From NCBI RefSeq assembly GCF_030272615.1, contig NC_081409.1, positions 650,538,468-650,602,467 of the forward strand: a stretch of DNA of 64,000 bases, given 5' to 3'. Below are positions 43,756 to 55,670 of this stretch, one piece after another (positions within the stretch are counted from its first letter, which is position 1; every line of letters starts with the position of its first letter). A program made the translations under genes and the position numbers. The DNA comes from Cryptomeria japonica. Its lineage: Eukaryota > Streptophyta > Pinopsida > Cupressales > Cupressaceae. The notes under the pieces were generated by a model. It saw only the letters and a program-made list of their open reading frames with translations, searched no databases and was not told the DNA's origin.

Positions 43756-44245
43756 TTACTAATTTATAGCTTGATATGCACCAGAATTTTGTGATTATGA
43801 AGCCCTTTCTTGTGCTTTTATGCTCTTGTATTCATCTTTTGGATGCTCTTAGAAAATGGGTGGTAATTATCTTAGAACAACATATATTAGGATGCTTTAT
43901 GCAATAAGGTCTATTAATTGCACTCCAATACTATCTTTGACATGATATTAATGGGGTATGCATTGGTAGAAAAACTCTTTCAATTTGCTTTAGATCTTTT
44001 TGAGAAAAAATATCTTGGAGAGAGAGTTTGAAGTGACATAGGTTTTATGAACCCTTTCAGAGCTTGTCATTGGTTTCTCAACCTTTTTCAACATCAACCT
44101 TAGATTAAATTCTCTCTTTTGTTATTTCTTGTTTTGTTGGCTAATCAATTGGTCCTCGAAACATTCTTATTTACCAAGCCTCTTTGTTCACATTAATGTG
44201 TTTCATGGTGGATAAGCATTGCGTTCCTTTGTCAGGTGCAAGTGA
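43756..44245. other. No gene recognised; flank between Z0 and Chr
   Basis: This AT-rich sequence may be the Z0 leader or older intergenic DNA. I see no PBS or LTR border in it. The Chr 5' LTR starts at about 44246. Confidence 0.5.
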
Positions 44246-45214
44246 TGCAAGGGCTTCAATGGTATGCATATGGTTAATTTTGATTTTTCGGTTGTTTTGA
44301 GTGTGTTTGGGTCCAATAAGGTTCAATAAGGTCATTTGAGACCATTTGAAGTCATTTTCATCCATTGTAGAATGTTTCATGACAAGTTGTCAAAAATATA
44401 AAAGTTGCAAAAGTTGTCATGTCAAAAATTGTCAAAACGTTTCATTTTTTGTTATGGGTAGTTGGTGGTCGGTTAGAGAATAGGGAATGGTTGTAAATGC
44501 ATAAATATGTAATCCACAATTGAATGCAGAGATTGGAAGGATTGAATGAGAAGAAACATCATTTTGGCACATTTTTACCTTGTTTTTTTGTGTAAACAAT
44601 CTGTATTTTATTTGGTACGACCTAGAACGAAATGGTACAGGTCTGGAACTTATATGGATGGAAAGATAATTGTATGGTAGATTTTTTCCGTTGTTACCAG
44701 TCCTAAAGAAAAGATTGTTTGATTTTTCTAATATGTCAATCTTTCTAACAACCCTGCTCAAAAACTAGGGTTTCCAATGAGTGCAAATAATTCATAACTT
44801 GACTTTCCACTATTGGAAATCCATGAAAATTGGTGGAAAGTTCTATGTTCATGTCATATTCAATCCCTTCAAAGGCGAGTTCCCAAGTCTTTTGTTTGTG
44901 CATGTTATTTAGGACAATTGGTCCCATTTTGCAGTGTAACTGTTACAAAGCCCTAGTTGAAAGAGGGTTTAACAAAATAATGTATTGTTTGAGTTGTTTG
45001 ATATAATGATGATTTGTATGCCATTATAATGCATTTTGAGAGGCCATAATCAGGCCAAGAATGTATATTTTGGAATGGGTTTGAATCACATATACTCACC
45101 AAGGCCTACAAGCAATATGCCTAGGATGAACTAGGATGCACCTAGTTATTGAATGTAACAAATCATTGTATGAAATGGATCAAGTAAGGTAGATTAAGTC
45201 CTTTCTCTGCATCA
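44246..45214 (+). repeat. Chr 5' LTR
   Basis: About 969 bases, starting TGCAAGGGCTTCAATGG and ending CTCTGCATCA just before the PBS. The start is slightly uncertain because the right copy begins TGTAGGTGCATCAATGG. Confidence 0.8.
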
Positions 45215-45218
45215 TTTT

Positions 45219-45230
45219 TGGTATTAGAGC
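45219..45230 (+). other. Chr primer-binding site
   Basis: TGGTATTAGAGC is the tRNA-iMet type site with one C-to-T change, four bases after the LTR end. Confidence 0.88.
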
Positions 45231-45490
45231 CTAAAAGGTCTAGTAAAAGAAGTTTGAAAGCCCAAAAGATTTAGGCAAAGACAAATTGGCTATTGATCTT
45301 TATGAATATTGATGTTTTTTTTTAAGATTTGTGTGTAGAAGATTGATAGGTTGAGGAGAACTTGGGTACCAAAAGACTCAAGGGCAAAGAAGAACAAAAA
45401 GAAAGCCCTAGGTGAGTTATCAAGAATAAAAGAGAAGAGATAGAGATGCGGCATCAAAATAAGACAAAAAGTTTCAAATAGAAAGACAAG

Positions 45491-46153
45491 ATGAAAGAAA
45501 ACATGACAAGGAAAGATTCAGAGTTGACTAGAGATTTCTCAGAGTTATGGAGAGGTTTTGGAAAATGTAAGTTCTTTCTAAAGCAATGGCTAGAAGCAAT
45601 AAGCCAAGGAAGTGGTTGGCACATGAAAAATAGAGTGAAGTGGCCTATAGAGTTATTGGCCAAGAGAAGAAGAAGGCAAAGGATGTTTGCCTTGAGAAAA
45701 AAGAAAAAAACAACACTGGGACAATGAAGAGTTGCCAAGTGAGCCATAGGGAAAGGAGGTGAAGCAGCCAAGAGAACAACATGCACAGGACAAAATTAGA
45801 AAGAAGAGAAAGAGGAAGAAGTCTAAGTGCCACTTGAAGAAGAGGCTAATGTAGAGACAATGAAGGAAGATATCAGAATGCATGTTGCTGATCCTAAAGA
45901 AAGGGTTGAAGAAATAAAGAATGATGTTGCAGTAGAAGCATATCTTTTTGAAAACATAAAGATAGCGGAGAATAAGTATGCATGTATGAAGAAAGATAGA
46001 GAAAGAAGGTATGAAGTTCAAGAATGTCTTTTAGCTTCAAAAGGAGTCACAAGAAGTATAGAACTAATCAAAGGAACTCAGATGAAAGTAGCAACTAACC
46101 ATCTAGTAAACCCAGAAAAGAATGTTCCCATGGACAATATTGAGGATACTTAT
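45491..46153 (+). pseudogene. Chr ORF, coiled-coil part
   Basis: Open pieces at 45491-45727 (basic, KRRRRQRMFALRKKKKTT) and 45827-46153 (EEEANVETMKEDIRMHVADP, ENKYACMKKDRERRYEVQEC) have the charged heptad-like pattern of coiled coils. There is no zinc knuckle. The last frame ends NIEDTY at the Cop3 insertion and, counting CTTAT once, continues in frame at 53459. The protein probably served a Gag-like or chromatin-binding role in a non-autonomous element; this is inference. Confidence 0.6.
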
Positions 46154-47584
46154 TGATGGTATGATGAAAGCATAAGGATCCGGTCAACTACTGAGAGGGG
46201 GGGTGAATTAGTAGATAGAAAACTGACAAACTTTCACCAATCTCAAAAATAACCACTCAATGCAAACTCTAAACTGACTGGTTTAAATATTGATCTTCAA
46301 ATGCAATAATACTGATAAGTTAAACCGATTGACTATTATAACAGACTAATAGTAAAACAACTCTGAAACTCTCAAAACCTTTTAACCAAAACATCCAAAT
46401 AATTTACTGACATAAGTAAAACATATTTCAGATTGTTGTCGGTTAACATAACATATCAAAGTGGATTTAGCAGTTAATCAATTCAACCATAGTAAACATA
46501 ACCACGAAAACATTCACCACTTGACAAAATATTTTTGACGTGGAAACCCAAATGGGAAAAACCATGGTGGGGATGAATACCCACAAGTATTCTGAACTCT
46601 TCTGAAGTTCGCCCTATTAGGAGCCAAGCCTGTTAAAGCTTTACAAAAGTCCTGTTAAGAACAGATTCTGTTAGGGACCACCTGGTTAAGAGATTGATTA
46701 TCATGCCCTACTAGAAGCAATACCTTGTTAGGAGTAACCTCGGTAGAGGATTTGAAATCCAAGCTAATGGACCACCTAGTTAGAGGATTTGAATAACACT
46801 AAGGTTGTTAGAGCTTACTCGGTTAGGGGATTTAACTGTTGTAATTGTTAGAAAACAACAGGGGTTTGTTGATCTGTTTGAATAGCACTACATTTGCTTG
46901 CTCAGATCATTTTCATACTCCTATCTGCCTTTACACAAACTGTAGATACATCATCTAGTTCAGCAACCACACTCTTACTGTCAACTACAAATTGCCAACA
47001 CTTCAATAAAACAACTCATTGACCTTATAAACAAAACAATAGGTCGGTAACTCATCAAAAACATAATTCTCTCATAGAGATTACAAACAAATCGGTTCAA
47101 GTATGACCATTGGATTACATAATAATCACTGCACATCATTTAAGGTATCCTCGACTGCTCCTTGATCACTGCTTCATCGAACATTATAACTCATCACGCG
47201 GTTTACATTACATGCAATGAACTTTCTCATTCCCAAGATAAAAACCGTTATCTCTACGCGCCAAAAACCATTTGAAACTCTTCTCATACAACATGCATAC
47301 ATGTCATAATCATTACCGCTCATCATTAGATCATAAACCAATATGACCGATTCACCAAACTTCATCGGTTAGGGTTTATCATATCAATAGGTAGGGTTTA
47401 CTGGTTCACCTTTCCATTTCATAGCAATACCAGTTTCCTCCACAAATGCACCTACCAGTTGCAGTTCCCTTCACTAACTTGTCCTACCGGTTAGAAAACA
47501 ATATTATAATAACATCATTACTGGTTAATTGACATCAATGACAACATAACATTTCATTAATGCAATTTCATGCAAATGCCAACA
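46154..47584 (-). repeat. Cop3 3' LTR
   Basis: 1,431 bases. On the minus strand it starts TGTTGGCATTTGCATGAAAT. The C-run/CTCTCAG signal is at 46187-46203 and the GGTTTTTCCCATTTGGGTTT signal at about 46547-46566. Confidence 0.93.
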
Positions 47585-47586
47585 AT

Positions 47587-47596
47587 CTCCCCCTTT
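47587..47596 (-). other. Cop3 polypurine tract
   Basis: The minus strand AAAGGGGGAG lies two bases from the 3' LTR and is the same tract as in Cop1 and Cop2. Confidence 0.92.
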
Positions 47597-47926
47597 GGCA
47601 TTGATGGCAATATAAGTATCAATACCCTCGATTGCTATGATTGTGAATAGGAATCCTGGTTTACATTTTACCATGTACTCTCCTTGTCTTCAGCTGGTAA
47701 CTGGCTATAGATCAATCATACAATTCTTCTCCCCATAATCACATAGTTCTTCTCCCCATTTGACAATAATGCCAAAGTGAAAATAAAACATGCAATGTCA
47801 AACTTCACTATTTAAGTATCATCAACCTGCAACTTGATGCTTCCCCTATGGAATAACTCCACTCTACACCAATCCTGCTGAAAAATTCTGCAAGTAGCTC
47901 TAGGATTGATGCAATCTACATCATGC

Positions 47927-48600
47927 TCAATTGACCTCATGTAGGGGTACAACCCCTAGCTGACTTCTAAGATACTCAAAAGTAGTCTTAGGCAGAGGTT
48001 TAGTAAAGATATTTGCAAGATGCTCCTTGGTAGAAACATGCTCCAATAACATATCTTTACCCTGCACTTTTTCTCTCAAGAAATTATACTTCAATTCAAT
48101 ATGCTTGGTTTGTGCATGCAAAACAGGTTTCTTTGAAATATTTATGGCATTGGTATTGTCACATAAGATCTTTACTGGATCTGAAAACTTCATCTTGAAT
48201 CCTTCCAAAATGTGTTTCATCTAGATAGCTTGGGTACAATTCATATAAGCTGCAACATACTCAGCTTCAATAGTAGATTATGATATACAACTCTGCTTCT
48301 TTCTACTCCATAAAACAAGTCTTCCTCTAAGAAATAATGCTCCATCGGTTGTTCTTTTCCTATCATCAATATTACCTGCCCAGTCTGCATCTGTATACAC
48401 CTTCAAATCAAAGTTACCTGTATATGGATACCATAATCCATAGTCAATAGTACCTTTCAAATATATGAATATCCTCTTGGTTGCTATCAAATGTGTTTCC
48501 TTTGGATTCTTCTGAAATCTGGCAACTAAACCAACTGCATGAGCTATATCTGATCTTCTGTGAACAACATAGTGGAATTTTTCAATCATTGATCAGTACT
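47927..48600 (-). pseudogene. pol: Cop3 RNase H
   Basis: Frames from about 48589 give RSDIAHAVGLVARFQKNPKE, YTDADWAGNIDDRKRTTDGA and RGRLVLWSRKKQSCIS. After a frame change near 48280, 48220-47927 gives KHILEGFKMKFSDPVKILCD, NTNAINISKKP, HAQTKHIELKYNFLRE and KTTFEYLRSQLGVVP, ending close to 47930. This is the expected copia Pol C-terminus. Confidence 0.87.
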
Positions 48601-49775
48601 CCTTTTCATCAACAGATGTGGCTTCATCTTCTTTAGACAATTTACAACCTGTGACCATTGGTGTCCCAGTTGGTTTAGAGTCACTCATTCCAAACCTCTT
48701 TAATACCTCTTTCACATATTTAAACTGTGTAATGAAAATACCACTCTTCATTTGTTGTATTTGCAAGCCTATGAATTTTTTTTATCTCTCCCACTAGAGA
48801 CATCTCAAACTCACTTTTCATTTCATTTGCAAAGTCATTGCTCATGTCATCATTGCCTCCAAATATGATATCATCCACAAACACTTCACTAACTAGTATC
48901 TTATCTCCTTCAGATTTGAGATATATGTTACTATCTTCACTGGGTCTCTGAAAAACCTATCTTCATCAGGTGTGAATGTAGTCTTTCATACCATGCTCTC
49001 GATGTTTGCTTTAACCCATATAGTGCCTTGTGCAATTTACATACCATGTCTTTTGCATCAGTCAAAGCATAACCATTTGGCTGCTCAATGCATATTTCTT
49101 CTTCCAGTATCCCATTCAAAATGTTGACTTTACATCCATCTGATATACTTTGAATCCTTTATATGTTGCAAATGCAAGTAAAGTCCTGACACCTTCTAGT
49201 CTAGCAATTGGTGCAAAAGTTTCACCATAGTCTTCTCCTTCTTCTTATGCATAACCTTTGCAAACCAATCTAGCTTTTTTTCGGACTACTACTCCATCTT
49301 CATTTAGTTTATTTCTGAATACCCTCTTAGTACCTATCACATTTTTATTCACCGGTTTGGGTACTAGGGTCCATGTATTGTTCTTCTCAATTTGATCAAG
49401 CTCATCCTCCATAGCTTTAATCGATTGATCATCTCCAAATGTTTCCTTAGCAGTTCTAGGTTCAATAGTGGAGATGATGCAGAAATTCTCTCTAAATCTC
49501 CTTCTGGTTAATATTCCAGCATCCTTATCTCCAATAATCTGGTCAGGATTGTGATTGAGTCTGACATACCTTCGAATAATATGATCATTATCTTCAGGTT
49601 CTTCTTCATTATCATCATCTTCTTCTGAATCTACATGTTCCGGTTGAATTGGTATAACAACATTTTGTTTACCAGTTTCAGGTTTCACCGGTTCTGGCTC
49701 CAAAATCAGAATGCAAGGATCTTCATCCTTTTTCTCCATACTGGTTTCCCCTGAGACTTCAGGATACTCATCCAC
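48601..49775 (-). pseudogene. pol: Cop3 reverse transcriptase and acidic linker
   Basis: The frame 49775-49245 starts in the variable linker (DEYPEVSGETSMEKK, an acidic EEDDDNEEEPEDNDH run), then NVIGTKRVFRNKLNEDG and [11 protein letters not shown]. After breaks, 49119-48937 gives NGILEEEICIEQPNGYA and [20 protein letters not shown]. Near 48895-48860 the catalytic VFVDDIIFGG is intact, followed by FEMSLVGEI. Stops and a frameshift separate the blocks. Confidence 0.88.
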
Positions 49776-50600
49776 TCGAACATCAACATTCTCAACGATT
49801 CTCTGTGTCCGGTTGTTATAACATTTGTAGGCCTTACTCTTGGTGGAGTAGCCAAGAAATATGCCTTCATCACTTTTAGCTCAAACTTGCTAACATAGTC
49901 ACCTCTCTTAATAAAACATTTACTGCCAAATATCTTAAAGTAACTGACATTAGGTGATCTACCATACCAGTATTCATAAGGAGTCTTATCCTTACCTCTC
50001 TTTACCAAAATCCGGTTCATAGTGTAGATAGTTGTGCTGACAACTTCTCTCCAGAAAGTTTTTGCTACACCTCCTCATATCAACATCGTTCTAGCAGCTT
50101 CAACAATTGACCGATTGTTCCTCTCTACAATACCATTCTATTGTGGTGTCCTCGGTGTAGAAAGTTGTCATTTGATACCATTTTCTTCACAATATCTAGT
50201 GAATTCCACATAAGTGAATTCACCACCTTGATCAGTTTGCAGACACTTTATCTTCTTACCACTTTCTTTTTCAGCTAAGGCCCTGAATGCCTTGAACTTA
50301 CTAAATGCTTATGTTTTATCCTTCAAGGATGTGACCCACATCATTCTTGAGCAATCATCAATGAAGATCATAAAATATCTGTCACCTTGAATACTTTTGG
50401 TCCTTATTGGTCCACAAAGATCTGTATGAACCAAATCTAACAAATGTTCCACTGAAAAAGATTTGCTCTTAAAAGTTGAGGATGTCATCTTTCCCAACCG
50501 ACATTCCTTACATAAAGCATTAACTGGTTTGTCCAACTGAGGCAAACCTCTCACTGTCTTGGACTTACTCACTTTGACAATGTTATCAAAATTTATATGA
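49776..50600 (-). pseudogene. pol: Cop3 integrase
   Basis: Frame 50572-50309 has KSKTVRGLPQ, CKECRLGKM and LVHTDLCGPIRTKSIQGDRY with the first catalytic Asp, then IDDCSRMMWVTSLKDKT. The core between 50305 and 50025 is broken by stops but shows a VCKLIKVVNSLMW-like shifted copy of the DRGGEF region. Frame 50020-49706 has NRILVKRGKDKTPYEYWYGR and SPNVSYFKIFGSKCFIKRGD, the integrase C-terminal part. Confidence 0.85.
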
Positions 50601-50933
50601 CAAAATCTCCTATGTCAAAGCCAACTATCATCTACTTTAGCAATTAAGCAGTTGTTGACTTTAGGATTTAGGTGAAACGGGTTACCTTTAGTCTGCTTGC
50701 CGGTTGCAATCAGTTCACCTTTGCTCCCATAGATTTTGCACATTCCATTCTTAAACTCCAATGGATATCCTTTGTCATTGAATTGAGCAACACTCAAAAG
50801 ATTGTGTTTTAGTCCTTAAATCCAGTAGACATCACCTGCACTGCTCTTTCCATTAAGAGAAATAATTCCCTTACCTTTTACCATGCAGGGTGAGTCATGT
50901 GTTGTGAACAACCACTATCAATGATCTAATCAT
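50601..50933 (-). pseudogene. pol: Cop3 protease and pre-integrase
   Basis: The active site IIDSGCSQHMTHPAW is at about 50929-50883, just after a TAG at about 50930. 50797-50615 gives MSVAQFNDKGYPLEFKNGMC and GSKGELIATGKQTKGN, the segment between protease and the pre-integrase zinc domain. Confidence 0.85.
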
Positions 50934-51966
50934 CAGAATTATCAATGCAAGAAACTAATGCATTTTGATCAGATGTTTCCTCTTTAATGGCTACAAAGAC
51001 AATGTCTTCATTAGCATCACCCTCAGATTCCTCATCAGTGATACCACCATCAACTGCAATAAGACAATCTCTTTTGCCTTTTCCCTTGTACTTCTTGAAC
51101 TTCTCACTCTTATGCTCATTGCCAGCATTAGGACAGTTAACTGCAATGTGTCCAATCTTGTTGCAAGCAAAACATTTCAGAGGTAATTTACCTATGTACG
51201 TATCGGTACCTCTAGGCAACCGCTTGGCCAACAATGCTTCAAGCTCAACCAAACTGTCTTCATCATCAACTTCTCTACTAGATCTAGATTCATAGTTGTG
51301 ACTAACATCTCTACTTTTCCTCATAGATGGGTTAGAAACTGAAGCTCTAAATGCAGATTCAGATTTCTGAACACTACCATCATAACCATTTAATTCAAAA
51401 GTAGTAAGCTTACCAATGATGGAGTCAAGGGTTACCTTAGTTTTGTCAATAGATTTTAGCTCCCAAATGGTTGCAACTCGGATAGCGTAGACAGGTAGCA
51501 AGGTTCTCAACACCTTACTAATTACTGTGGCATCCTCCACTTTACCACCAACACTCTTGATCTCACCAACTATCTCTTTTATCCTCTGACCATACTATTG
51601 GATATTCTCACCTTCAGCCATCCGCATGTCATCAAATTTTCCTCCTAGACTCTCTTCTTTGGCAATCTTCACATACTCATCACCACTATAGATCTCTTCA
51701 AGTTTCTTCCATACCTCATATGCAGTCTCCAGACCATGGACATCTACATACTCTACATCAGACAAAGAACTGATAATAGCCTCCAGTGATTGAGTGTTTT
51801 CTTGTTGCTCTTTCTTCTGATTATCAATCTTAATCCCACTAGGTGCAACATATTGAGTACCAACATGTTCCCAGTATTGACTTCCTAGACTCTTGATATA
51901 AATTTTCATTCTATCACTCCATATTATGTAGTTCTCTCTATTAAACTTCGGACCTTCCTTCATCAT
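50934..51966 (-). pseudogene. gag: Cop3 gag
   Basis: The start is the ATG pair at 51966 (MMKEGPKFNRENYIIWSDRM), followed by the UBN2-type helical domain (YVDVHGLETAYEVWKKLEEI). A TAG near 51594 breaks it, then an open frame of about 200 codons runs from 51540 with VEDATVISKVLRTLLPVYAI. The zinc knuckle CFACNKIGHIAVNC (about 51177-51136) has all four ligands. An acidic tail (TDEESEGDANEDI) ends at the protease border. Confidence 0.9.
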
Positions 51967-52020
51967 GTTTTACAAGATCTTTACCTCAAGTTGTTAGGCT
52001 TAGACCTTAGAGGACCTGAA

Positions 52021-52034
52021 ATGCTCTGATACCA
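52021..52034 (-). other. Cop3 primer-binding site
   Basis: The minus strand TGGTATCAGAGCAT lies two bases from the 5' LTR border. It is an intact tRNA-iMet type site. Confidence 0.93.
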
Positions 52035-52036
52035 AT

Positions 52037-53458
52037 TGATGGTATGATGAAAGAATAAGGATCTGGTCAACTACTAAGGGGGGGGTTGTGAATCAATAGA
52101 TAGAAATTTGACATAAACTTTCACCAACCTCAAAAACAACCTCTCAATGCAAACTCTAAACTGACTGGTTTAAATATTGATCTTCAAATACAATAGTACT
52201 GATAAGTTAAACCGATTGACTGTTATAACAGACTAACAGTAAAGCAACTCTGGAACTCTCAAAACCTTTTAACCAAAACATCCAAATACTTTACTAACAT
52301 AAGTAAAACATATTTCAGATTGTTGTCAGTTAACATAACATATCAAAGTGGATTTAGTAGTTAAGCAATTCAACTATAGTAAATATAACCACAAAAACAT
52401 TCACCACTTGACAAAATATTTTTGACGTGGAAACCCAAATGGGAAAAACCACGGTGGGGATGAATACCCACAAGTATTTTGAACTCTTCTCAAATTCATC
52501 CTATTAGGAGCCAAGCCTGTTAAAGCTTTACAAAAGTCCTGTTAAGAACAGATCCTGTTAGAGACCACTCGGTTAAGGGATTGACTATAATACCCTATTA
52601 GAAGCAATACCCTGTTAGGTGTAACCTCGGTAGAGGATTTGAAATCCAAGCTAATGGACCACCTGATTAGAGGATTTGAATAACACTAAGCTTGTTAGGG
52701 GATTTAATTGTTGTAATTGTTAGAAAACAACAGGGGTTTGCTGATCTATTTGAATAGCACTACACTTGCTTGTCTAGATCCTTTTCATGCTCCTATCTGC
52801 CTTTACACAGACTGCAAATACATCAACTGGTTTGGCAACCACACTTTCACTGTCAACTACAAATTGCCAACACTTCAATAAAACAACTCGTCGACTGGAT
52901 CAACAAAACGATAGGTCGGTAACTCACCACAAACCTAATTCTCTCATAGAGATTACAAACAAATCGGTTCAAGTATGACCGTTGGATTACATAATAATCA
53001 CTTCACATCATTCAAGGTATCCTTGACTGTTGCTTGATCACTGCTTCATCGAACACTGTAACTCATCACGTGGCTTACATTACATGCAATGAACTTGCTC
53101 ATTCCCAAGATAAAAAACCATTATCTCTATGCGCCAAAAACCATTTGAAACTCTTCTCATACAACATGCATATGTGTCATAATCATTACCGCTCATCATT
53201 AGATCAAAAACCAATATGACTGATTCACCAAACTTTATCGGTTAGGGTTTATCATATCAATAGGTAGGGTTTACCAGTTCACCTTTCCATTTCATAGCAA
53301 TATTGGTTTCATCCACAAATGCACCTACCGGTTGCAATTCCCTTCACTATCTCTTCCTACCGGTTAGAAAACAATATTATAACAACATCATTACCGGTTA
53401 ATTGACATCAATGACAACATAACATCTCATTAATGCAATCTTCATGCAAATGCCAACA
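52037..53458 (-). repeat. Cop3 5' LTR
   Basis: 1,422 bases, paired with 46154-47584. Differences are single substitutions and short indels, including the length of the G-run at 52079-52086 and a missing ~30-base piece near 52690. Confidence 0.93.
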
Positions 53459-53891
53459 CTTATGAATGAGAGACCAAACTTTGGAATCTCACTGATGAGA
53501 AAGAGGCTAGAAGGAGCAAATACAAGAGGAAAGAGGCAAATCTAGCACATGCAGGTTAAATAACTCAGAAATTCAACACATGCATGGTGAGGTTGAGAAG
53601 TTGTCAATGCAATACAATTGGAAGAAGAAGAAGAAGAAGACCATCATTTGAGATGCAACTCCAATTTCTCCTACCTTGGGAGTATGATGAAAGAGCATGT
53701 CTCCATGACATATTAGATGTTGATTGGGCAGAAGAGTTACCTATGGAGTTGGAATGTATCATTGACACCAAGAAACTCAAAAAGACAAGGAACAAGGCAT
53801 ATCTCTAGTATTTGGTCAAATGGAGGGGTCTTCCCATGGAGGATGCTACTTGGATGACTGAATATGATATTCTCAGACATGGTTGTACTGT
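53459..53891 (+). pseudogene. Chr ORF, chromodomain part
   Basis: It continues the 45827-46153 frame after Cop3: LWNLTDEKEARRSKYKRKE, stop, then from 53584 VRLRSCQCN, an Arg run (RRRRRR), LHDILDVDWAEELPMELECI, IIDTKKLKKTRNKAYL, TAG, then YLVKWRGLPMEDATWMTEYD. The last piece is a chromodomain with the aromatic and acidic positions of chromovirus chromodomains and closely resembles that of Gyp2. Chromodomains bind methylated histone tails and direct integration. Here no integrase precedes it. Confidence 0.85.
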
Positions 53892-54694
53892 TGTAGGTGC
53901 ATCAATGGTATGCATATGGTTACTTTTGGTTTTTCGGTTGTTTTGAGTGTGTTTGGATCTAATAAGGTCCAATAAGTCATTTGAGACCATTTGAAGTCAT
54001 TTTGATCCATTATGGAATGTTTCATGACAAGTTGCCAAAAATGTAAAAGTTGCAAAAGTTATGTCAAAAATTGTCAAAAGTTGCATTTTTTGTTATGGGC
54101 AGTTGGTGGTCGGTTAGATAGTAAGAAATTATTGTAAATGCATAAATATGCAATCAAAACTAGAATAAAGAGGTTGGAGAAGGATTGAATGAGAAGAAAC
54201 TTCATTTTAGCACATTTTTACCTTGTTTTTCTATGTAAACAATCTGTATTTTATTTAGTACGACCTAGTATGGAATGGCACGGGTCTGGAACTTATATGG
54301 ATAGAAAGATAATTGTATGGAAGATGTTTTTTGTTCTTACCACTCCTAAAGAAAAGATTGTTTGATTGGTCTAATATGTCAATCTTTCTAACAATCCTAT
54401 TCAGAAACTAAGGTTTCCAGTGAGTGCAAATAATTAATAACTTGACTTTCCGCCATTGGAAATCCACAAAAATTGGTGGAAAGTTTTGTGTTCATGTCAT
54501 ATTCAATCCCTCCAAAGGGGAGTTCCCAAGTCTTTTATTTGTGCAAGTTATTTAGGACTATTGGTCCCATTTTGCAGTGTAATTGTTACAAAGCCCTAGT
54601 TGAAGGAGAGTTTAACAAAATAATGCATTGTTTGAGTTCTTTGATGTAATGATGATTTGTATGCCATCATAATGCATGGTGAGAGGTCATAATC
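53892..54694 (+). repeat. Chr 3' LTR, truncated
   Basis: It matches 44246-45060 up to GAGAGGTCATAATCA. The rest of the LTR (about 150 bases in the left copy, to CTGCATCA) is missing and replaced by D1 sequence. Confidence 0.85.
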
Positions 54695-55670
54695 ATGCAA
54701 GTATCTGTATCAGCCAGAAAACAAATTGTTTTTTCATACCAGTTGACAACCTCTGCCGGTATCCTTTCCCTTGCATGCATTTTCTTTTGAAAATCTTTAA
54801 AGTATCCCCATTCAATCTTGTCAACATCATTACCAAGCATTCTAATGTTGTACTTCATTTGCATCAATGCAAGAGTGCCATCTATCCATTGGATATCACC
54901 AATACGGGGGACAAATTTCTGAAAATAAAAGAATAGACCAAGGATTAATTGACCAAATTTAAACCTTTTAACCTCTTATCCTTCTTGATGGCTTCTAGGT
55001 TTAGCACAAGTTGACTCCTCAATGCCTCTGGCAAGTCATAGTCAACATCTTCTTTGATCATCCGGTGGGCAGTGTGAATAACAGTAGTAGGGATATTGTT
55101 CATCCTGCTAGAATAATAGATTCGGTAACCGATCACCATAGAAGCATACTTTATTGCTGGATCATTGATATTATTCACCGTCATCGCTCTTCCATCCCAT
55201 TTAGATCCTGTTAACTTTTCTACATCATTCTTTGGAATGGATCTCAAAACTGGAACCTCACCGGTGGCACAAAGTCTGGTGACTGCGTGAATAACTTCCT
55301 TAGAAATTTTATGTGGTCAATCGAGCCACATAAACTGGTCATGAATCCTGCTAAGCACATATCTCACAAGTTCATCGTCAAAATCATTAATGAAATTCAG
55401 GGCATGCTGAAACTCTTCCTCGACAACACCAAGATCCTCTAGTTTGCAATGATAGAAAGATCTAATATCTTCAACATGTAAGACACCATAAGGAACTCCA
55501 GATAGGGCTCCAGCAGGATCAGTTTCCTTAGATTTAAATGGGTGCCTCTTAAATTCAAGACGAGGTCTATCGATAACATCAACTAAATGCAAGGTGTCCA
55601 TCTTCAATGATTCAGAAAGATAAGAAGATAATAAGATATCTGGATAAATACCTTTTACCACTTCTGCACT
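54695..55670 (-). pseudogene. D1 ORF2, unrecognised conserved protein
   Basis: The frame from about 55661 contains LEFKRHPFKSKETDPAGALS and the block VPYGVLHVEDIRSFYHC, then YVLSRIHDQFMWLD, a TGA, and PHKISKEVIHAVTRL. 55247-54945 has YASMVIGYRIYYSSRMN and DYDLPEALRSQLVLNLEAIK. After a frameshift near 54965 comes FKFGQLILGLFFYFQKFVPR with a hydrophobic, possibly membrane-active stretch, then EWGYFKDFQ and YEKTICFLADTDT. D2 ORF2 matches block by block at 61837-62740. No known catalytic motif is visible. Possible roles are an envelope-like or accessory protein; not established. Confidence 0.6.

Larger units (their letters stand above)
46154..53458 (-). mobile_element. Cop3: full-length Ty1/copia element with target-site duplication
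   Basis: LTRs at 46154-47584 (3' LTR on the minus strand) and 52037-53458 (5' LTR) both start TGATGGTATGATGAAAG on the plus strand and end AAATGCCAACA. CTTAT flanks it at 46149-46153 and 53459-53463. The minus strand reads PBS, gag, protease, integrase, RT, RNase H, purine tract. The LTR pair stays closely alignable row by row, suggesting a relatively recent insertion, yet the coding region has stops and shifts. Gag and the C-terminus resemble Cop2, so the two belong to one lineage. Confidence 0.95.
44246..54694 (+). mobile_element. Chr: non-autonomous element with coiled coil and chromodomain, no pol
   Basis: The left LTR is 44246-45214 and the right LTR, truncated, is 53892-54694. Both share GGTATGCATATGGTTA-type starts, GTTTTGAGTGTGTTTGG and TGTAAACAATCTGTATTTTA. 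A PBS (TGGTATTAGAGC) lies at 45219-45230. Without the nested Cop3 the internal region is only about 1.4 kb and has one decayed frame (coiled coil then chromodomain). No protease, RT, RNase H or integrase is present. The right LTR ends abruptly at D1, so no target duplication can be checked. Confidence 0.82.

Noticed and set aside
45653-46021. Hydrophobic minus-strand ORF of 122 codons, membrane-protein-like
   Set aside because: It is opposite the Lys/Glu-rich coiled coil of Chr; antisense of AAG/GAA codons gives Phe/Leu/Ser-rich artefacts.
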